A stretch of 64,000 nt of DNA. Source: Alphaproteobacteria bacterium. Its GTDB lineage: Bacteria; Pseudomonadota; Alphaproteobacteria; UBA8366. Under the pieces are notes generated by a model. The model made no database searches, was not told the origin of the DNA, and saw only the letters and a program-made list of their open reading frames with translations. Each line of letters begins with the position of its first letter. Position 1 is the first letter of the stretch. The position numbers and the translations under genes are program-made. Location: assembly GCA_009377445.1 (NCBI GenBank), contig WHUA01000006.1, positions 206,627 through 270,626 of the forward strand, given 5' to 3'. Positions 1-8,231 of this stretch are shown here, piece after piece.

Positions 1-182
1 GCGAGCTGGCCCGCGAGAATTCGGACTGTCCCTCGTCGCGCGACGGCGGCGACCTGGGCTGGTTCGGCCCGGGAATGATGGTCCCCGAATTCGACGACGC
101 GGCGTTCGCGCTCGGCGTCGGCGACAGCAGCGGCGTCGTCGAAACGGCCTTTGGGTATCATCTCATCCAGCGCACCGGCTGA
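1..182 (+). CDS. Peptidyl-prolyl cis-trans isomerase, parvulin (PpiC/SurA) type, C-terminal part only
   Basis: The reading frame is open from the window edge (first full codon at base 3) to a TGA at 180-182, giving the last 59 residues. They contain the parvulin signature: [16 protein letters not shown], then an AFAL helix, then [11 protein letters not shown]. Parvulins catalyse prolyl isomerisation during folding, usually in the periplasm, but the N-terminal half that would show a signal peptide lies outside the window. The gene converges on the monooxygenase-like gene with a 25-bp gap that holds no repeat. The family call is firm; the precise member cannot be set from this fragment. Confidence 0.85.
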   Translation, partial: ELARENSDCPSSRDGGDLGWFGPGMMVPEFDDAAFALGVGDSSGVVETAFGYHLIQRTG

Positions 183-207
183 TCCGCCCGGCGGCCCTCC
201 GCGGCGG

Positions 208-498
208 TCAATCGGCCGAGCAGAGGGTGATCCGGCGGTTCTCGATCATGTCCTTATATTTCTCGCGGGTTTCCGCGAGGATCGGCGATTTGCCGTGCTC
301 CTCGAAGGCCGCCTGGTCGCGGTAGCATTCGAACAGGAAGACCTTGTTGGCGTCGCGCTGCGGGATCAGCACGTCGAACTGCAGGCAGCCCGGCTCCGCC
401 TCGCGCGTGCGGCTGGCGTGGCTGCGGATGACCTGCTCGAACGCCTTGCGGTGTTCCGGCTTGACGTCGAACTCGACGACGATCGCGATCTTGCTCAT
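208..498 (-). CDS. Antibiotic biosynthesis monooxygenase (ABM) domain protein, YgiN-like
   Basis: This 96-residue protein is a single ferredoxin-like ABM domain. It opens with IAIVVEFDVKPEHRKAFEQV, has the central ASRTREAEPGCLQFDVL segment and the typical FECYRDQAAFEEH strand-helix. Family members are small cytoplasmic dimers, often quinol or polyphenol monooxygenases needing no cofactor. Here the substrate is unknown. GGGAG lies 7 bp before the ATG. The gene is 66 bp behind the DUF983 gene on the same strand, so it may be the last gene of the zinc operon, although nothing in its sequence suggests metal binding. Confidence 0.8.
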   Translation of the reverse strand: MSKIAIVVEFDVKPEHRKAFEQVIRSHASRTREAEPGCLQFDVLIPQRDANKVFLFECYRDQAAFEEHGKSPILAETREKYKDMIENRRITLCSAD

Positions 499-564
499 GG
501 CTTCGCTCCCTGAAATGCGTGGCTTTATCGATCCTGCCGCCGAGGCTGCGTGGCGGAAGGACGA

Positions 565-957
565 TTATTGCTGTTCGTGGCCGCGCATGCCAAGCGCCCA
601 CATGAGCCCCATGATGGATCCCTTCACGCGCGGCAGGAACCACAACGTCAGGAGCAGCGCGAGGGTCGGCCAAATGGCCGCCTGGAGCCAAAGATTGGGC
701 TGGGCGAGCTGTTCGGTCAGCAGCAAGGGCGGGACGATCAAGTGACCGACGATGAGGATCGTGAAATAGGGCGCGATGTCGGCGGTGTAGATGCGCCCCG
801 TATCTTCTCCGCAGCTTGCGCAGGCGGACAGCGGCTTGAGGTAGCCCTGAAAGAGCTTGCCCTGGCCGCATTTCGGGCAGTGGCCCCCGAATCCCCGGCG
901 CATCGCCGCGAAGATGAAGGACGCGCCCAGCTCCGGCCCGGTCGGTTGGGGATGCAC
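565..957 (-). CDS. DUF983 family membrane protein with a zinc-ribbon-like start
   Basis: I start this protein at a GTG whose AAGGAG ribosome-binding site (967-972) is 9 bp upstream; an earlier in-frame start would overlap znuB and has no such site. The resulting 130 residues open with a four-cysteine knuckle (CPKCGQGKLF, then CASCGED 20 residues on), followed by two hydrophobic segments (YFTILIVGHLIVPPLLL and IWPTLALLLTLWFLP). This is the DUF983 layout: a cytoplasmic zinc ribbon tied to two membrane helices. The function is unknown. Its place 64 bp behind znuB makes zinc-dependent expression likely, though this is inferred from position. Confidence 0.8.
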   Translation of the reverse strand: MHPQPTGPELGASFIFAAMRRGFGGHCPKCGQGKLFQGYLKPLSACASCGEDTGRIYTADIAPYFTILIVGHLIVPPLLLTEQLAQPNLWLQAAIWPTLALLLTLWFLPRVKGSIMGLMWALGMRGHEQQ

Positions 958-1021
958 GGAAACCAACTCCTTCGCAGGCCGGCGGCGGCGCCTTGGGGCA
1001 CACCTAGGGGCCCTGGCCCGT

Positions 1022-1846
1022 TCAATGTCCCCGCGCCGGCGGGATATGGACGCTTTCGCGGACGGCGGCAAGGCCGAGGCTCGCCAGGAACAAGGTGAAG
1101 GCGGCGACCACGACCGACGGCCCCGAGGGCGTATCCCAGCGCAGCGACGCGGTCAAGCCGAGCGCCACCGCGAGGATGCCGATGGCCGAGGCCAGGGCCG
1201 CCATTCCCTCCGGCGTCCGGGCGAAGCGGCGCGCGGTGGCCGCGGGGATGATCAGCATAGACGTTATCAGCAGAATCCCCATGACCTTCATGGAGATGGC
1301 GACCACGACGGCGAGCAGCAGGGTGAATACGAGCCGCACGCGAAAGACCGCGACGCCTTCGGCGCGGGCCAGCTCCTCGTGCACGGTCATGGCGAGCAGG
1401 TCGCGCCAAATCGCCGCAAGGACGATCAGGGCCAAGGCGCCGCCGGCGTAGATGGCGATCAGGTCCTGCGCCGTCACCGCCAGGATGTCGCCGAACAGAT
1501 AGCCCAGCAGGTCGACCCGCATCGACCCCATCAGGCTCAGCGCCACGAGGCCGATGGACAGCGCGGTGTGCGACAGGATGCCGAGCAGGGTGTCGGTCGC
1601 GATCCGCCGCTGCTCCTGCAGCGCGACGATGGCGAGCGAGAAGACGACGCATGTGACGGCGATGCCGGCCGTCAGCTCGATGGACAGCAGGAAGCCGAGC
1701 GCAACCCCCAGGAGGGCGGAGTGGGCAAGCGAATCGCCGAAATAGGCCATGCGCCGCCAGACCACGAAACAGCCGAGCGGGCCCGCGACGATGGCGAGGC
1801 CGATGCCGCCGAGCAGGGCGTAGAGCAGGAAGTTATCGAAGATCAC
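1022..1846 (-). CDS. znuB: Zinc ABC transporter, permease subunit ZnuB
   Basis: This 274-residue polytopic membrane protein belongs to the ABC-3 metal permease family. It has about eight hydrophobic helices, the early FVVWRRMAYFGDSLAHSALLGVALG segment typical of ZnuB and MntB, and the later ISMKVMGILLITSMLIIPAATA segment. It forms the inner-membrane channel for zinc delivered by a periplasmic ZnuA. The GTG start overlaps the znuC stop (GTGA, 1843-1846), which means translational coupling. No znuA or zur gene lies nearby, so those must be elsewhere. ZnuB is preferred over a manganese permease because of the Zur-type box ahead of the operon. Confidence 0.92.
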   Translation of the reverse strand: MIFDNFLLYALLGGIGLAIVAGPLGCFVVWRRMAYFGDSLAHSALLGVALGFLLSIELTAGIAVTCVVFSLAIVALQEQRRIATDTLLGILSHTALSIGLVALSLMGSMRVDLLGYLFGDILAVTAQDLIAIYAGGALALIVLAAIWRDLLAMTVHEELARAEGVAVFRVRLVFTLLLAVVVAISMKVMGILLITSMLIIPAATARRFARTPEGMAALASAIGILAVALGLTASLRWDTPSGPSVVVAAFTLFLASLGLAAVRESVHIPPARGH

Positions 1847-2694
1847 TCGTGCGCCCCATCGCCGTGCGCCCCATCGCCGTGCGCCCCATGGCGGTGCGTC
1901 TCTTCGGCCCCCTTCACCTCGCCCGCGAGGGTGTGCTCGTGGTCGTGATGATGGGTGTAGACGGCGAAGCTGTCGGCCGCGTGCGGGCCGAATATCTGCA
2001 GGTAGGCCGGGTGCTTGCTGACAGTGCCCGGCTTGCCTTCGCAGCAGATGTGGCCGTTGAGGCAGATCACGCGGTCGGTCGCCGCCATGACCAGGTGAAG
2101 ATCGTGCGAGATGGTGAGCACGCCGCAGCCGCGCCGGTCCCGGATCCGGCGGACCAGCTCGAACAGCTCGATCTGGCCATTGAAATCGACGTTCGCCGTC
2201 GGCTCGTCGAGCACCAGCAGGTCGGATTGGCGCAGCAGGGCGCGGGCGATCAGGACCCGCTGCAGCTCGCCGCCGGACAGGCTGTTGGCCGCGGCGTCGA
2301 GCAGGTGGCGCGCGCCGACCTCGTCCAGCACCTGCTCCATCTGCGTTCGCGACGCACGCGCCGTCAGCGTCAGCAGGCGGCTCACGGGCAGCGGCAGGAC
2401 GATGTCGATCGGCAGCTTCTGCGGCACGTAACCGGTGCGCAGGCCGGGCCGGCGCGTCACCTTGCCCGCATTGGGCGCGACGACGCCCAGCAGGATGCGC
2501 GCCAGGGTCGACTTGCCCGACCCGTTCGGGCCGATCAGCGCGACGATCTCGCCCGGCCGCACGTCGATCTGCACGTCGTGCAGGACTTCGCGCCCGTCGA
2601 ATGACTTGCAGATATGCGCGGCGGTCACGAGCGGCGCGGAATCGGGCTGCACGCGCTCAGGCTTCGGCTCGGTCGTTTCGGCGGTCGGGAACAT
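1843..2694 (-). CDS. znuC: Zinc ABC transporter ATPase ZnuC with a histidine-rich C-terminal tail
   Basis: This 283-residue ABC ATPase drives zinc import through ZnuB. It shows Walker A GPNGSGKST, the signature LSGGE, Walker B LLVLDEPT and the switch ISHDL. After the normal domain comes a tail of about 40 residues, starting YTHHHDHEH and ending in two DGAHG-like units, with about ten histidines. Such tails in ZnuC proteins are thought to bind or sense zinc. The listed ATG is only 3 bp from the Zur-type box, leaving no room for a ribosome-binding site. The message is therefore either leaderless or starts at a later codon, for example the GTG before TAAHICKSF. Confidence 0.92.
   Translation of the reverse strand: MFPTAETTEPKPERVQPDSAPLVTAAHICKSFDGREVLHDVQIDVRPGEIVALIGPNGSGKSTLARILLGVVAPNAGKVTRRPGLRTGYVPQKLPIDIVLPLPVSRLLTLTARASRTQMEQVLDEVGARHLLDAAANSLSGGELQRVLIARALLRQSDLLVLDEPTANVDFNGQIELFELVRRIRDRRGCGVLTISHDLHLVMAATDRVICLNGHICCEGKPGTVSKHPAYLQIFGPHAADSFAVYTHHHDHEHTLAGEVKGAEETHRHGAHGDGAHGDGAHE
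1848..1889 (-). repeat. 15-bp in-frame tandem repeat coding the His-rich tail of ZnuC
   Basis: The 15-bp unit CGTGCGCCCCATCGC (plus strand) occurs 2.8 times head to tail, with two full copies identical. On the coding strand each unit adds five residues (Gly-Asp-Gly-Ala-His). Because the unit is a multiple of three, slippage would lengthen or shorten the histidine tail without breaking the frame. Confidence 0.85.
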
Positions 2695-2697
2695 GCA

Positions 2698-2714
2698 GTG
2701 TTATAGTACAACAC
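2698..2714 (-). promoter_or_regulatory. Zur-type operator upstream of znuC
   Basis: The 17-bp palindrome GTGTTATAGTACAACAC lies 4-20 bp before the znuC start. Its core TGTTATAGTACAACA matches the Zur box form I know from alphaproteobacteria (TGTTATANTATAACA) with one mismatch. It should repress the operon when zinc is plentiful. It sits in the 54-bp gap behind the stop of the FecR-RTX gene, so the promoter must lie there or inside the end of that gene. Confidence 0.82.
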
Positions 2715-2748
2715 TGCCGCGCCGGGCCAGCCGAAAGCCGGTGCGTTC

Positions 2749-5289
2749 TCAGGCCACCCCGGCTTGCTGGCCGACAGCGATCTGCGCGCCGGTTTCCTCG
2801 TGCCCGTAGACGGTGTAGCTCTGGCCGTCGATGGTCGCCGTGTCGGTCTCGGTCCAGCCTTCGCCGATGTCGACCTGGTCGCCTGCGTCGGCATCGATGA
2901 CCAGGCTGTCGGCCAGGCCGGTGAAGGCGTTCACGCCGTCGGTGAGGCTCAAAACGGCATCCGCGTCGATGGTGAGGGTGGCGTTGCCGCCGCCGGTCAG
3001 GTCGATCCGCTCGATGCCGGTTACCTGGTTCGCGGCAAGCTGGCCGAGATTGAAGCTCTCGCCCGCGCCGGTGAACTGCAGCGTATCCGTTCCCGCGCCG
3101 CCGGCGATCTGGGTGAAGGTCAGGTCCGGCACCTGGAACAGGTCGTTGCCGTCGCCGCCGAGTAGCGTGTCGCCCGCGGCGCCGATCAGTATGTCGTCGC
3201 CGGGCCCGCCGTCGACGCTGTCGCTGTCGGTATTCGGGGCTACGATGGGCGAAATGTCGACCGCGACCACGAGGTCCTGGTAATCGCTGTCGCCGCCGGC
3301 AAGGTCTTCAAAGCCGATGACGAGCTGGCCGTCGGCGCTGCCGAGGCCGCTGACCGCATGGTCGATTCCGTCGGCGTTCAGCGCGGGGCTCGCGGTATGG
3401 AAGACCGCGCCTTGGACTGCGATCTCGGTTTGGCCGTCGTCGGAAACGAAGAACAGGCCCGGGTTCGCGGTGTCGACCGTGGCGGGGTTGCCGTTGGCGT
3501 CGCGGAACTCGAAGCTGCCGTTCTGGAACTGGCCGAAGTCGTTCAGCCCGGCACCGTCGGCGACCAGGAAGAAGCCGAAGGTGTCGCCGGCCCCGACGTC
3601 GAGCGAGACGCTGTCGCCGGCTTGCAGCTCGCCGCCGCTGCCACTGGCCGACGCATCGTCCCAGACGAACTGCACGTCGCTCAATTCGCCGTTCGGCCCG
3701 ATTGTGTAGTAGCCCAGCGAATTCTGCTGGCCCGCCCCCTCGCTCTGGAAGGTGACGGAAACGGTATGGTCCGCCTGCAGCGTGAGGTCCGCCGAATCGA
3801 CGCCGTTCACGACTGCCGGATCGACCGCCTGCCCGTCGGCGAGCGCCGGAATGGCCGCCGTGGTGACGAAGTCGTGGACGACCGGCGCGGCCGAGCCGCC
3901 GTTGTTCGCGTTCAGCACATCGTTGCCCGCGCCGCCGAGGATGACGTCGCTGCCGTTGTTGCCGATGACGGTGTCGTTGCCACCCTGGGTGTCGATGTTG
4001 TCTCCGAAGATGCTGCCGACGACGGTTTCGTTGCCGTCGTTGCCGAGGAAATCGACCGGACCGCCGGCGCCGCTGAAGTCGAACACAAGCGATTCCAGCG
4101 CGGCGACGGTCGTTTGCAGCGCTTCGGGCAGCGTCTCCCCGGCGCTCGCGAGGAGCGGAATCACCGGCGCCTGTTCGCCCGATGCCAACTCGTCCAGCAA
4201 CTGCTGGAGCTGCGTCGCGACGCTGGGAAGCTGGACCAGCGTGTCGAATGCGCCCGGCCCGATCAGCTCCGGCCCCAGCAGGGCCGCGACGCTCTGCCCG
4301 ACGCTGCCGGGCTGGCCGTCGCCCGGCTGGTTGGCGCCCTGGTCGCCCGGCGTGTCGGCGTCCTGGTTTTCGGCCGGCGGCTGGCTCAGATAGACGCCCG
4401 GCGCGACGCTCGATACGGCCTTGTAGATCGCGGCGTATTCGGTGGGCGACAGGACGAAGACGCTGGCGGGCGGCGCGTTGATGTTGGTGACCTGGGTGGT
4501 CGCGCCGGACTGGCTCATCGTCACGCTGCCGGCATTCGTCTCCACCATGATCGAGCCGTTGAGCACGGTGAACTGGCCGCCGAGGTCGTCGAGGTTGCCC
4601 GTCACCACGGTGCCGCGGATGCCGATCAGGGCAACCGGCGTGTTGACGGTCATGTGGCTCGGATCCTTCTTCGCCACCAGGCCGCTGGTGAAGATGAAGA
4701 CGCCCTTGAGCATCGAGAAGGAGACTTCGCCGGAATGATCCTGCGGATTGAAGGTGAGCTGATCGAGGGCCAGCCTCGCGTCCGGGCCGATCGCGAAGGT
4801 CGTCTGGTCGACCAGGAGGATGCGGACGGCGCTGCCGCTGCCCGCGGTCTCGATCACGTCGCCCTGGTAGAGCGGGTCGCCGGTCCCGAGCTCGACCCGC
4901 GTTCCATCGGCGCGGACGGCGAAGACGCGCCCGCTGAGCTCCGACACCTGGCCGATCTGGGGGCCGCTCGCCGGCAGGCCGAGCTGGGCGTATTGCCCGG
5001 CGGTCGACGGCACGACGAACGACTCGATCATTTCGGGCGATGCGGCGCGCGCGCCGTCGGCGGTGACGAGGTCCGGCGCCGGATCGGCGGTGAAATAGCC
5101 GCGGACGACGATGCTTCGCCCGGCCGCGTCGGCGGCGATCAGGTCGCTGCCGTGCCGCACGTATTGCGCGTCGGACAGAAAGGTCGCATCCGGCACGGTG
5201 ACGGACGTCTGTCCGGCGGCGTCGACGTAAGCCGGTTCGGTCGATCCTTGCGTTTCTTCCGCCTTACCCGTCGTGTCTTGCGCGATCAC
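2749..5289 (-). CDS. Large secreted protein: FecR domain, DUF4114 domain and RTX calcium-binding repeats
   Basis: I chose the GTG at 5289 because GGAGG lies 6 bp upstream; an ATG 8 codons earlier lacks a ribosome-binding site. The protein has 846 residues and is acidic. In order it carries an N-terminal region with no signal peptide, a FecR-like domain (about 110-270, with GDVIETAGSGSAVRILLVDQ and later NTPVALIGIRGTVV), a low-complexity linker, RTX nonapeptides (GGNDTVIGN, GGAGNDVLN; about 440-470), a DUF4114 domain (about 550-680), more RTX units (GGPGDDILI, GGDGNDLFQ; about 690-720) and a beta-rich end. RTX repeats, no Sec signal and an acidic composition indicate type I secretion, perhaps as an adhesin. 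No TolC, HlyB or HlyD genes are present here. Confidence 0.8.
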   Translation of the reverse strand: MIAQDTTGKAEETQGSTEPAYVDAAGQTSVTVPDATFLSDAQYVRHGSDLIAADAAGRSIVVRGYFTADPAPDLVTADGARAASPEMIESFVVPSTAGQYAQLGLPASGPQIGQVSELSGRVFAVRADGTRVELGTGDPLYQGDVIETAGSGSAVRILLVDQTTFAIGPDARLALDQLTFNPQDHSGEVSFSMLKGVFIFTSGLVAKKDPSHMTVNTPVALIGIRGTVVTGNLDDLGGQFTVLNGSIMVETNAGSVTMSQSGATTQVTNINAPPASVFVLSPTEYAAIYKAVSSVAPGVYLSQPPAENQDADTPGDQGANQPGDGQPGSVGQSVAALLGPELIGPGAFDTLVQLPSVATQLQQLLDELASGEQAPVIPLLASAGETLPEALQTTVAALESLVFDFSGAGGPVDFLGNDGNETVVGSIFGDNIDTQGGNDTVIGNNGSDVILGGAGNDVLNANNGGSAAPVVHDFVTTAAIPALADGQAVDPAVVNGVDSADLTLQADHTVSVTFQSEGAGQQNSLGYYTIGPNGELSDVQFVWDDASASGSGGELQAGDSVSLDVGAGDTFGFFLVADGAGLNDFGQFQNGSFEFRDANGNPATVDTANPGLFFVSDDGQTEIAVQGAVFHTASPALNADGIDHAVSGLGSADGQLVIGFEDLAGGDSDYQDLVVAVDISPIVAPNTDSDSVDGGPGDDILIGAAGDTLLGGDGNDLFQVPDLTFTQIAGGAGTDTLQFTGAGESFNLGQLAANQVTGIERIDLTGGGNATLTIDADAVLSLTDGVNAFTGLADSLVIDADAGDQVDIGEGWTETDTATIDGQSYTVYGHEETGAQIAVGQQAGVA

Positions 5290-5418
5290 CCGATGCCTCC
5301 GCCGCGCCGTCATGATCGGTCGCGGTCAATTTATTGCGCGCACTATCGCATCGAATCGGGGGAAGTGCCGAGAAAATTCCGACTACCTCCTTTGGCGAAG
5401 ACGCCGATTTTCGCGATG

Positions 5419-6357
5419 TCAGGCGACGAGGCCGAAGGGCTTGTTGCCGCCGAGGCTGCGCGCCGCCGCGTCGATCTCCCTGGCGTAGGGGAGGCTGAGC
5501 TGAGCGCCGAGCTTGGTGCAGGCGAGCGCGGCCCCGGCGGAGGCGCGGCGCACCGCTTCCTCCATATCGAAGCCCTTGTCCAGGGACGCGCAGAGCACCC
5601 CGGCGAACGCATCGCCCGCGCCCGTCGTGTCGACGGTGGACACCGGGAGCGCCGGGACGAGGAAACCACCATCCGGACCGAAGCAGATCGCGCCTTCCGC
5701 GCCGAGCGTCATGATGCAGGAAAAGCCGTATCGCTTGGTCAGGCCGGACACGATGTCGGCGGGCTTCGCCGCGGCGACGCCGGCGGCCTCGGCCACCATT
5801 CGCCCTTCGATCCGGTTGACCAGCAGGACGTCGATGCCATGCAGCACGCGTTCCGGAATCCGTCCCGCGGGGGCTGCGCTCAGCATGATGCGCGCGCCGG
5901 CCGACCGCGCCAGGCTCGCCGCCTTCCAGTTCTCGTCGGGCGGCACCTCCATCTGCAAGGCCAGCCAGTCTCCCCGGCGCAGCGTTCGCCCCGCCATCTG
6001 AGACGCGCGCACGTCGAGGTTGGCGCCCGAGGCGACGACGATGGCGTTCTCGCCGGCATCGTCGACGCAAACGCTGGCGCAGCAGGTCGGGCGAGGCGAA
6101 ATGCCGACTCCCGACAGATCCAGCGCCTCGCGGCGGAGCAGCGACAGGGCGGTATCGGCGAAGGCGTCGCGCCCGACGCAGCCGATCATCCCCACGCCCG
6201 CGCCGGCGCGGGCCGCGGCCAACGCCTGGTTGGCGCCCTTGCCGCCGGGGGCGAGGAAGTATTCCGGGCATAGCATCGTCTCGCCCGGCCGCGGCAGCGA
6301 CGGCACACGCATGACCATGTCGACGTTTATCGAGCCGAAGACGGTGATCATCCGCAT
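5419..6357 (-). CDS. Ribokinase, PfkB family carbohydrate kinase
   Basis: With the start at the ATG before RMITVFGSINVD the protein has 312 residues, normal for ribokinase; an upstream extension of the frame looks non-coding. It shows both PfkB signatures: APGGKGANQALAAARAG near residue 40 and DTTGAGDAFAGVL near residue 245, the latter with the catalytic aspartate. The expected reaction is ATP-dependent phosphorylation of ribose at O5, but related sugars or nucleosides cannot be excluded. No ribose transporter or ribose regulator is adjacent. It is divergent from the amidohydrolase gene, 221 bp away, and no strong promoter is obvious in that gap. Confidence 0.85.
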   Translation of the reverse strand: MRMITVFGSINVDMVMRVPSLPRPGETMLCPEYFLAPGGKGANQALAAARAGAGVGMIGCVGRDAFADTALSLLRREALDLSGVGISPRPTCCASVCVDDAGENAIVVASGANLDVRASQMAGRTLRRGDWLALQMEVPPDENWKAASLARSAGARIMLSAAPAGRIPERVLHGIDVLLVNRIEGRMVAEAAGVAAAKPADIVSGLTKRYGFSCIMTLGAEGAICFGPDGGFLVPALPVSTVDTTGAGDAFAGVLCASLDKGFDMEEAVRRASAGAALACTKLGAQLSLPYAREIDAAARSLGGNKPFGLVA

Positions 6358-6578
6358 GATCCGCGCTGCGCCGCCCCGAACGGCGGCGCAATCTCCATGC
6401 GACATGAGAACGGGCACCGTCAAGTGTTCCGGGACGCGCCGGGAGTCCCCGGGCCCGGCACGTGAACGAGCAGGCCCCTCCTGCCGAAGGTTAAGCTGAT
6501 ATACTTTCGTCCGTGGAAGGCGCGGCGGGTTGGCTTCGATCAACGCGGCGAACGCCGCGCCGGTTCCGGGAGGGCATG

Positions 6579-7370
6579 ATGATCGTAGACAGCCACTTTC
6601 ACGCCTGGTCGCCGGCTAGCAGCCTCGCCGCCGACCGCGCCTATGCGCCGGCCGCCGCCACGACTATCGAGGACGCGCTCGTGATGCAGGTGCGCCACGG
6701 CGTGGACCATGCGGTGATGATCCAGCCCAGCTTCCTCGGCACGGACAACAGCTACATCCTCGACTGCCTGAAGGCGCATCCGAACCGGCTCCGCGCGACC
6801 GTCGTCGTCGATCCCGCCATCTCGGAGGCAGAACTGGAGGCGATGGACCGGCTCGGCGTGGTCGGCTTTCGCCTGAACCTGCATAGCGCGAGGTCGATGC
6901 CGAACTACGCCAGCCCGCTCTATCACCGGCTCTACGACTGGGCGGCGGCGCACGGCTGGCATGCGGAGGTGATCGCCCAGGGCGCGATCTGGGCGGACGT
7001 GCTGCTACGCCTCAAGCCATGGAAGCTGGCGGTGGTGGTCGACCACTTCGGCATGCCGAGCCCGGCCGCCGATCCCGATGAGATCGGTTTCGGCGCGGTG
7101 CTCGAAGCCGGGCGGGAAGGCAGGGCGTGGGTGAAGTTTTCCGCGCCCTACCGCCAGGAAGTCCCGGACCTGGCGCGCTACGCCGCGCGCTTGCTGGCGG
7201 CTTTCGGCCGCGACCGCATCGTCTGGGCGAGCGATTATCCGTGGACCAACCACGAGGCCGGGCGCAGCTATCCGGCTCTGCTCGACGCGCTGTCCGGATG
7301 GGTTCCGGACGACGAGCTGCGCCAGGCCATACTGGGCCCCAATGCCGCGCGGCTGTTCCGCTTCGGCTGA
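6579..7370 (+). CDS. Amidohydrolase family protein (Amidohydro_2), dicarboxylate lactonase-like
   Basis: The second of two adjacent ATG codons is 5 bp from GGAGG (6569-6573), giving 263 residues. The TIM-barrel metal-hydrolase pattern is visible: DSHFHAW at the start (HxH), a central VVVDHFGMP histidine, and WASDYPW with the catalytic aspartate near residue 220. It resembles the 2-pyrone-4,6-dicarboxylate lactonase and predicted amidohydrolase-2 group, which acts on lactones or amides of organic acids. The substrate is not evident and the neighbouring ribokinase gives no clear clue. It ends 13 bp from the convergent acidic-protein gene. Confidence 0.82.
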   Translation: MIVDSHFHAWSPASSLAADRAYAPAAATTIEDALVMQVRHGVDHAVMIQPSFLGTDNSYILDCLKAHPNRLRATVVVDPAISEAELEAMDRLGVVGFRLNLHSARSMPNYASPLYHRLYDWAAAHGWHAEVIAQGAIWADVLLRLKPWKLAVVVDHFGMPSPAADPDEIGFGAVLEAGREGRAWVKFSAPYRQEVPDLARYAARLLAAFGRDRIVWASDYPWTNHEAGRSYPALLDALSGWVPDDELRQAILGPNAARLFRFG

Positions 7371-7383
7371 CCGAGGCGCGCGG

Positions 7384-7629
7384 TCAGTTGCGGAACGGGT
7401 CGCGCTTATCCAGGTTGCAAAGCTCCAGCACGTCGTCGAGCTCCAGGACGTCGTATTCCTCCCCCAGGAAGGCGATGTCGTCCTCGACATCGAAGTCCGT
7501 GTCCTCGTCGAGCGTGTCCTCGATCTGCTCCGCATACTCGTCGAAATTTTCCGCGAGGATCTCCTCGCGTGCGATGGCGTCAATGATCTTGGGCTCGATG
7601 CGGTGCGCCCCGACTCTTGTACGGGCCAT
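7384..7629 (-). CDS. Small, very acidic hypothetical protein
   Basis: I recognise no family. The ATG before ARTRVG has GAGGGG 9 bp upstream and gives 81 residues. After a basic start (ARTRVGAHRIEP) the chain turns strongly acidic, with runs such as EQIEDTLDEDTDFDVEDD and DVLELDDVLELC, and ends DKRDPFRN. There is no signal peptide or membrane segment. The coding bias and ribosome-binding site support a real gene. Such charge suggests a nucleic-acid mimic, chaperone partner or adaptor, but this is speculation. It is divergent from the cupin gene and converges on the amidohydrolase gene. Confidence 0.6.
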   Translation of the reverse strand: MARTRVGAHRIEPKIIDAIAREEILAENFDEYAEQIEDTLDEDTDFDVEDDIAFLGEEYDVLELDDVLELCNLDKRDPFRN

Positions 7630-7805
7630 TTTCTTTGTCCCCTCTTCAATCACATACGGCGTTCTGCCATCGACGAGGCTATCGGTGATTTATTTAAAAA
7701 ACTGTAAACGGAAATTGCCGTCTTCTGCGGATGTTGCAGCGATGCCCGCCATGCTACGATAGGACCCGCTTTGGGTGACGCAGGCTTTGGATCTCGGAAT
7801 ACGCC

Positions 7806-8117
7806 ATGTCTGATACGGACTTACTGAAACCGGCTTATTTTCGGCTTCCGGTGGATCGGGAGGCGGTGGCCCAGAACTGGAGCGGCCGCGGCTACTCCTG
7901 CCACGATTTCGTCGACCCCCCGGGGCGCGCCTGGCTCGACTTCCTGCACGACTGCAACGAAGTGCTGACCGTGATCGAAGGCCGGCTCGAGCTCGAGGTG
8001 AAGGGGCGGCGGGTCGTCGTCTCGCCCGGCGACGAGGTGTTCATTCCGAAGGGCGCCAGCCATTCGGTCTTCAACGTCCACGACGGCACGACGGTCTGGC
8101 TCTACGGCTACGACTGA
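7806..8117 (+). CDS. Single-domain cupin protein
   Basis: This 103-residue protein is one small beta-barrel. Its second cupin motif, PGDEVFIPKGASHSVFN, holds the expected proline, glycine and histidine. The first motif is degenerate: CNEVLTVIEGRLELEV keeps the glutamate and glycine but has no HxH pair, so metal binding would be weak or different. Such proteins can be isomerases, small dioxygenases or ligand sensors. It lies 114 bp ahead of the UbiD gene on the same strand and may be an accessory factor of that pathway, by position only. Confidence 0.75.
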   Translation: MSDTDLLKPAYFRLPVDREAVAQNWSGRGYSCHDFVDPPGRAWLDFLHDCNEVLTVIEGRLELEVKGRRVVVSPGDEVFIPKGASHSVFNVHDGTTVWLYGYD

Positions 8118-8231
8118 CGGGCGGCCCTGCCGGTCCTATGGCTGGGCCGGCGCCAGCGCGCTATCATCGCTCCAACAAGAAAATCCGGCGCATGGTCAGT
8201 AGAGGCGCCGGCATCGAACGGAGGAGCACGT

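Noticed and set aside
3358..6273. Long open frame on the plus strand opposite the FecR-RTX and ribokinase genes
   Set aside because: It is rich in Arg, Asp, Val and Gly with no domain pattern and exists only because high G+C removes stops opposite real genes. The minus-strand proteins have clear domains.
8118..8231. tRNA or small RNA gene in the gap before ubiD
   Set aside because: No cloverleaf or conserved arm sequence could be made. Only short G+C-rich pairings are seen.
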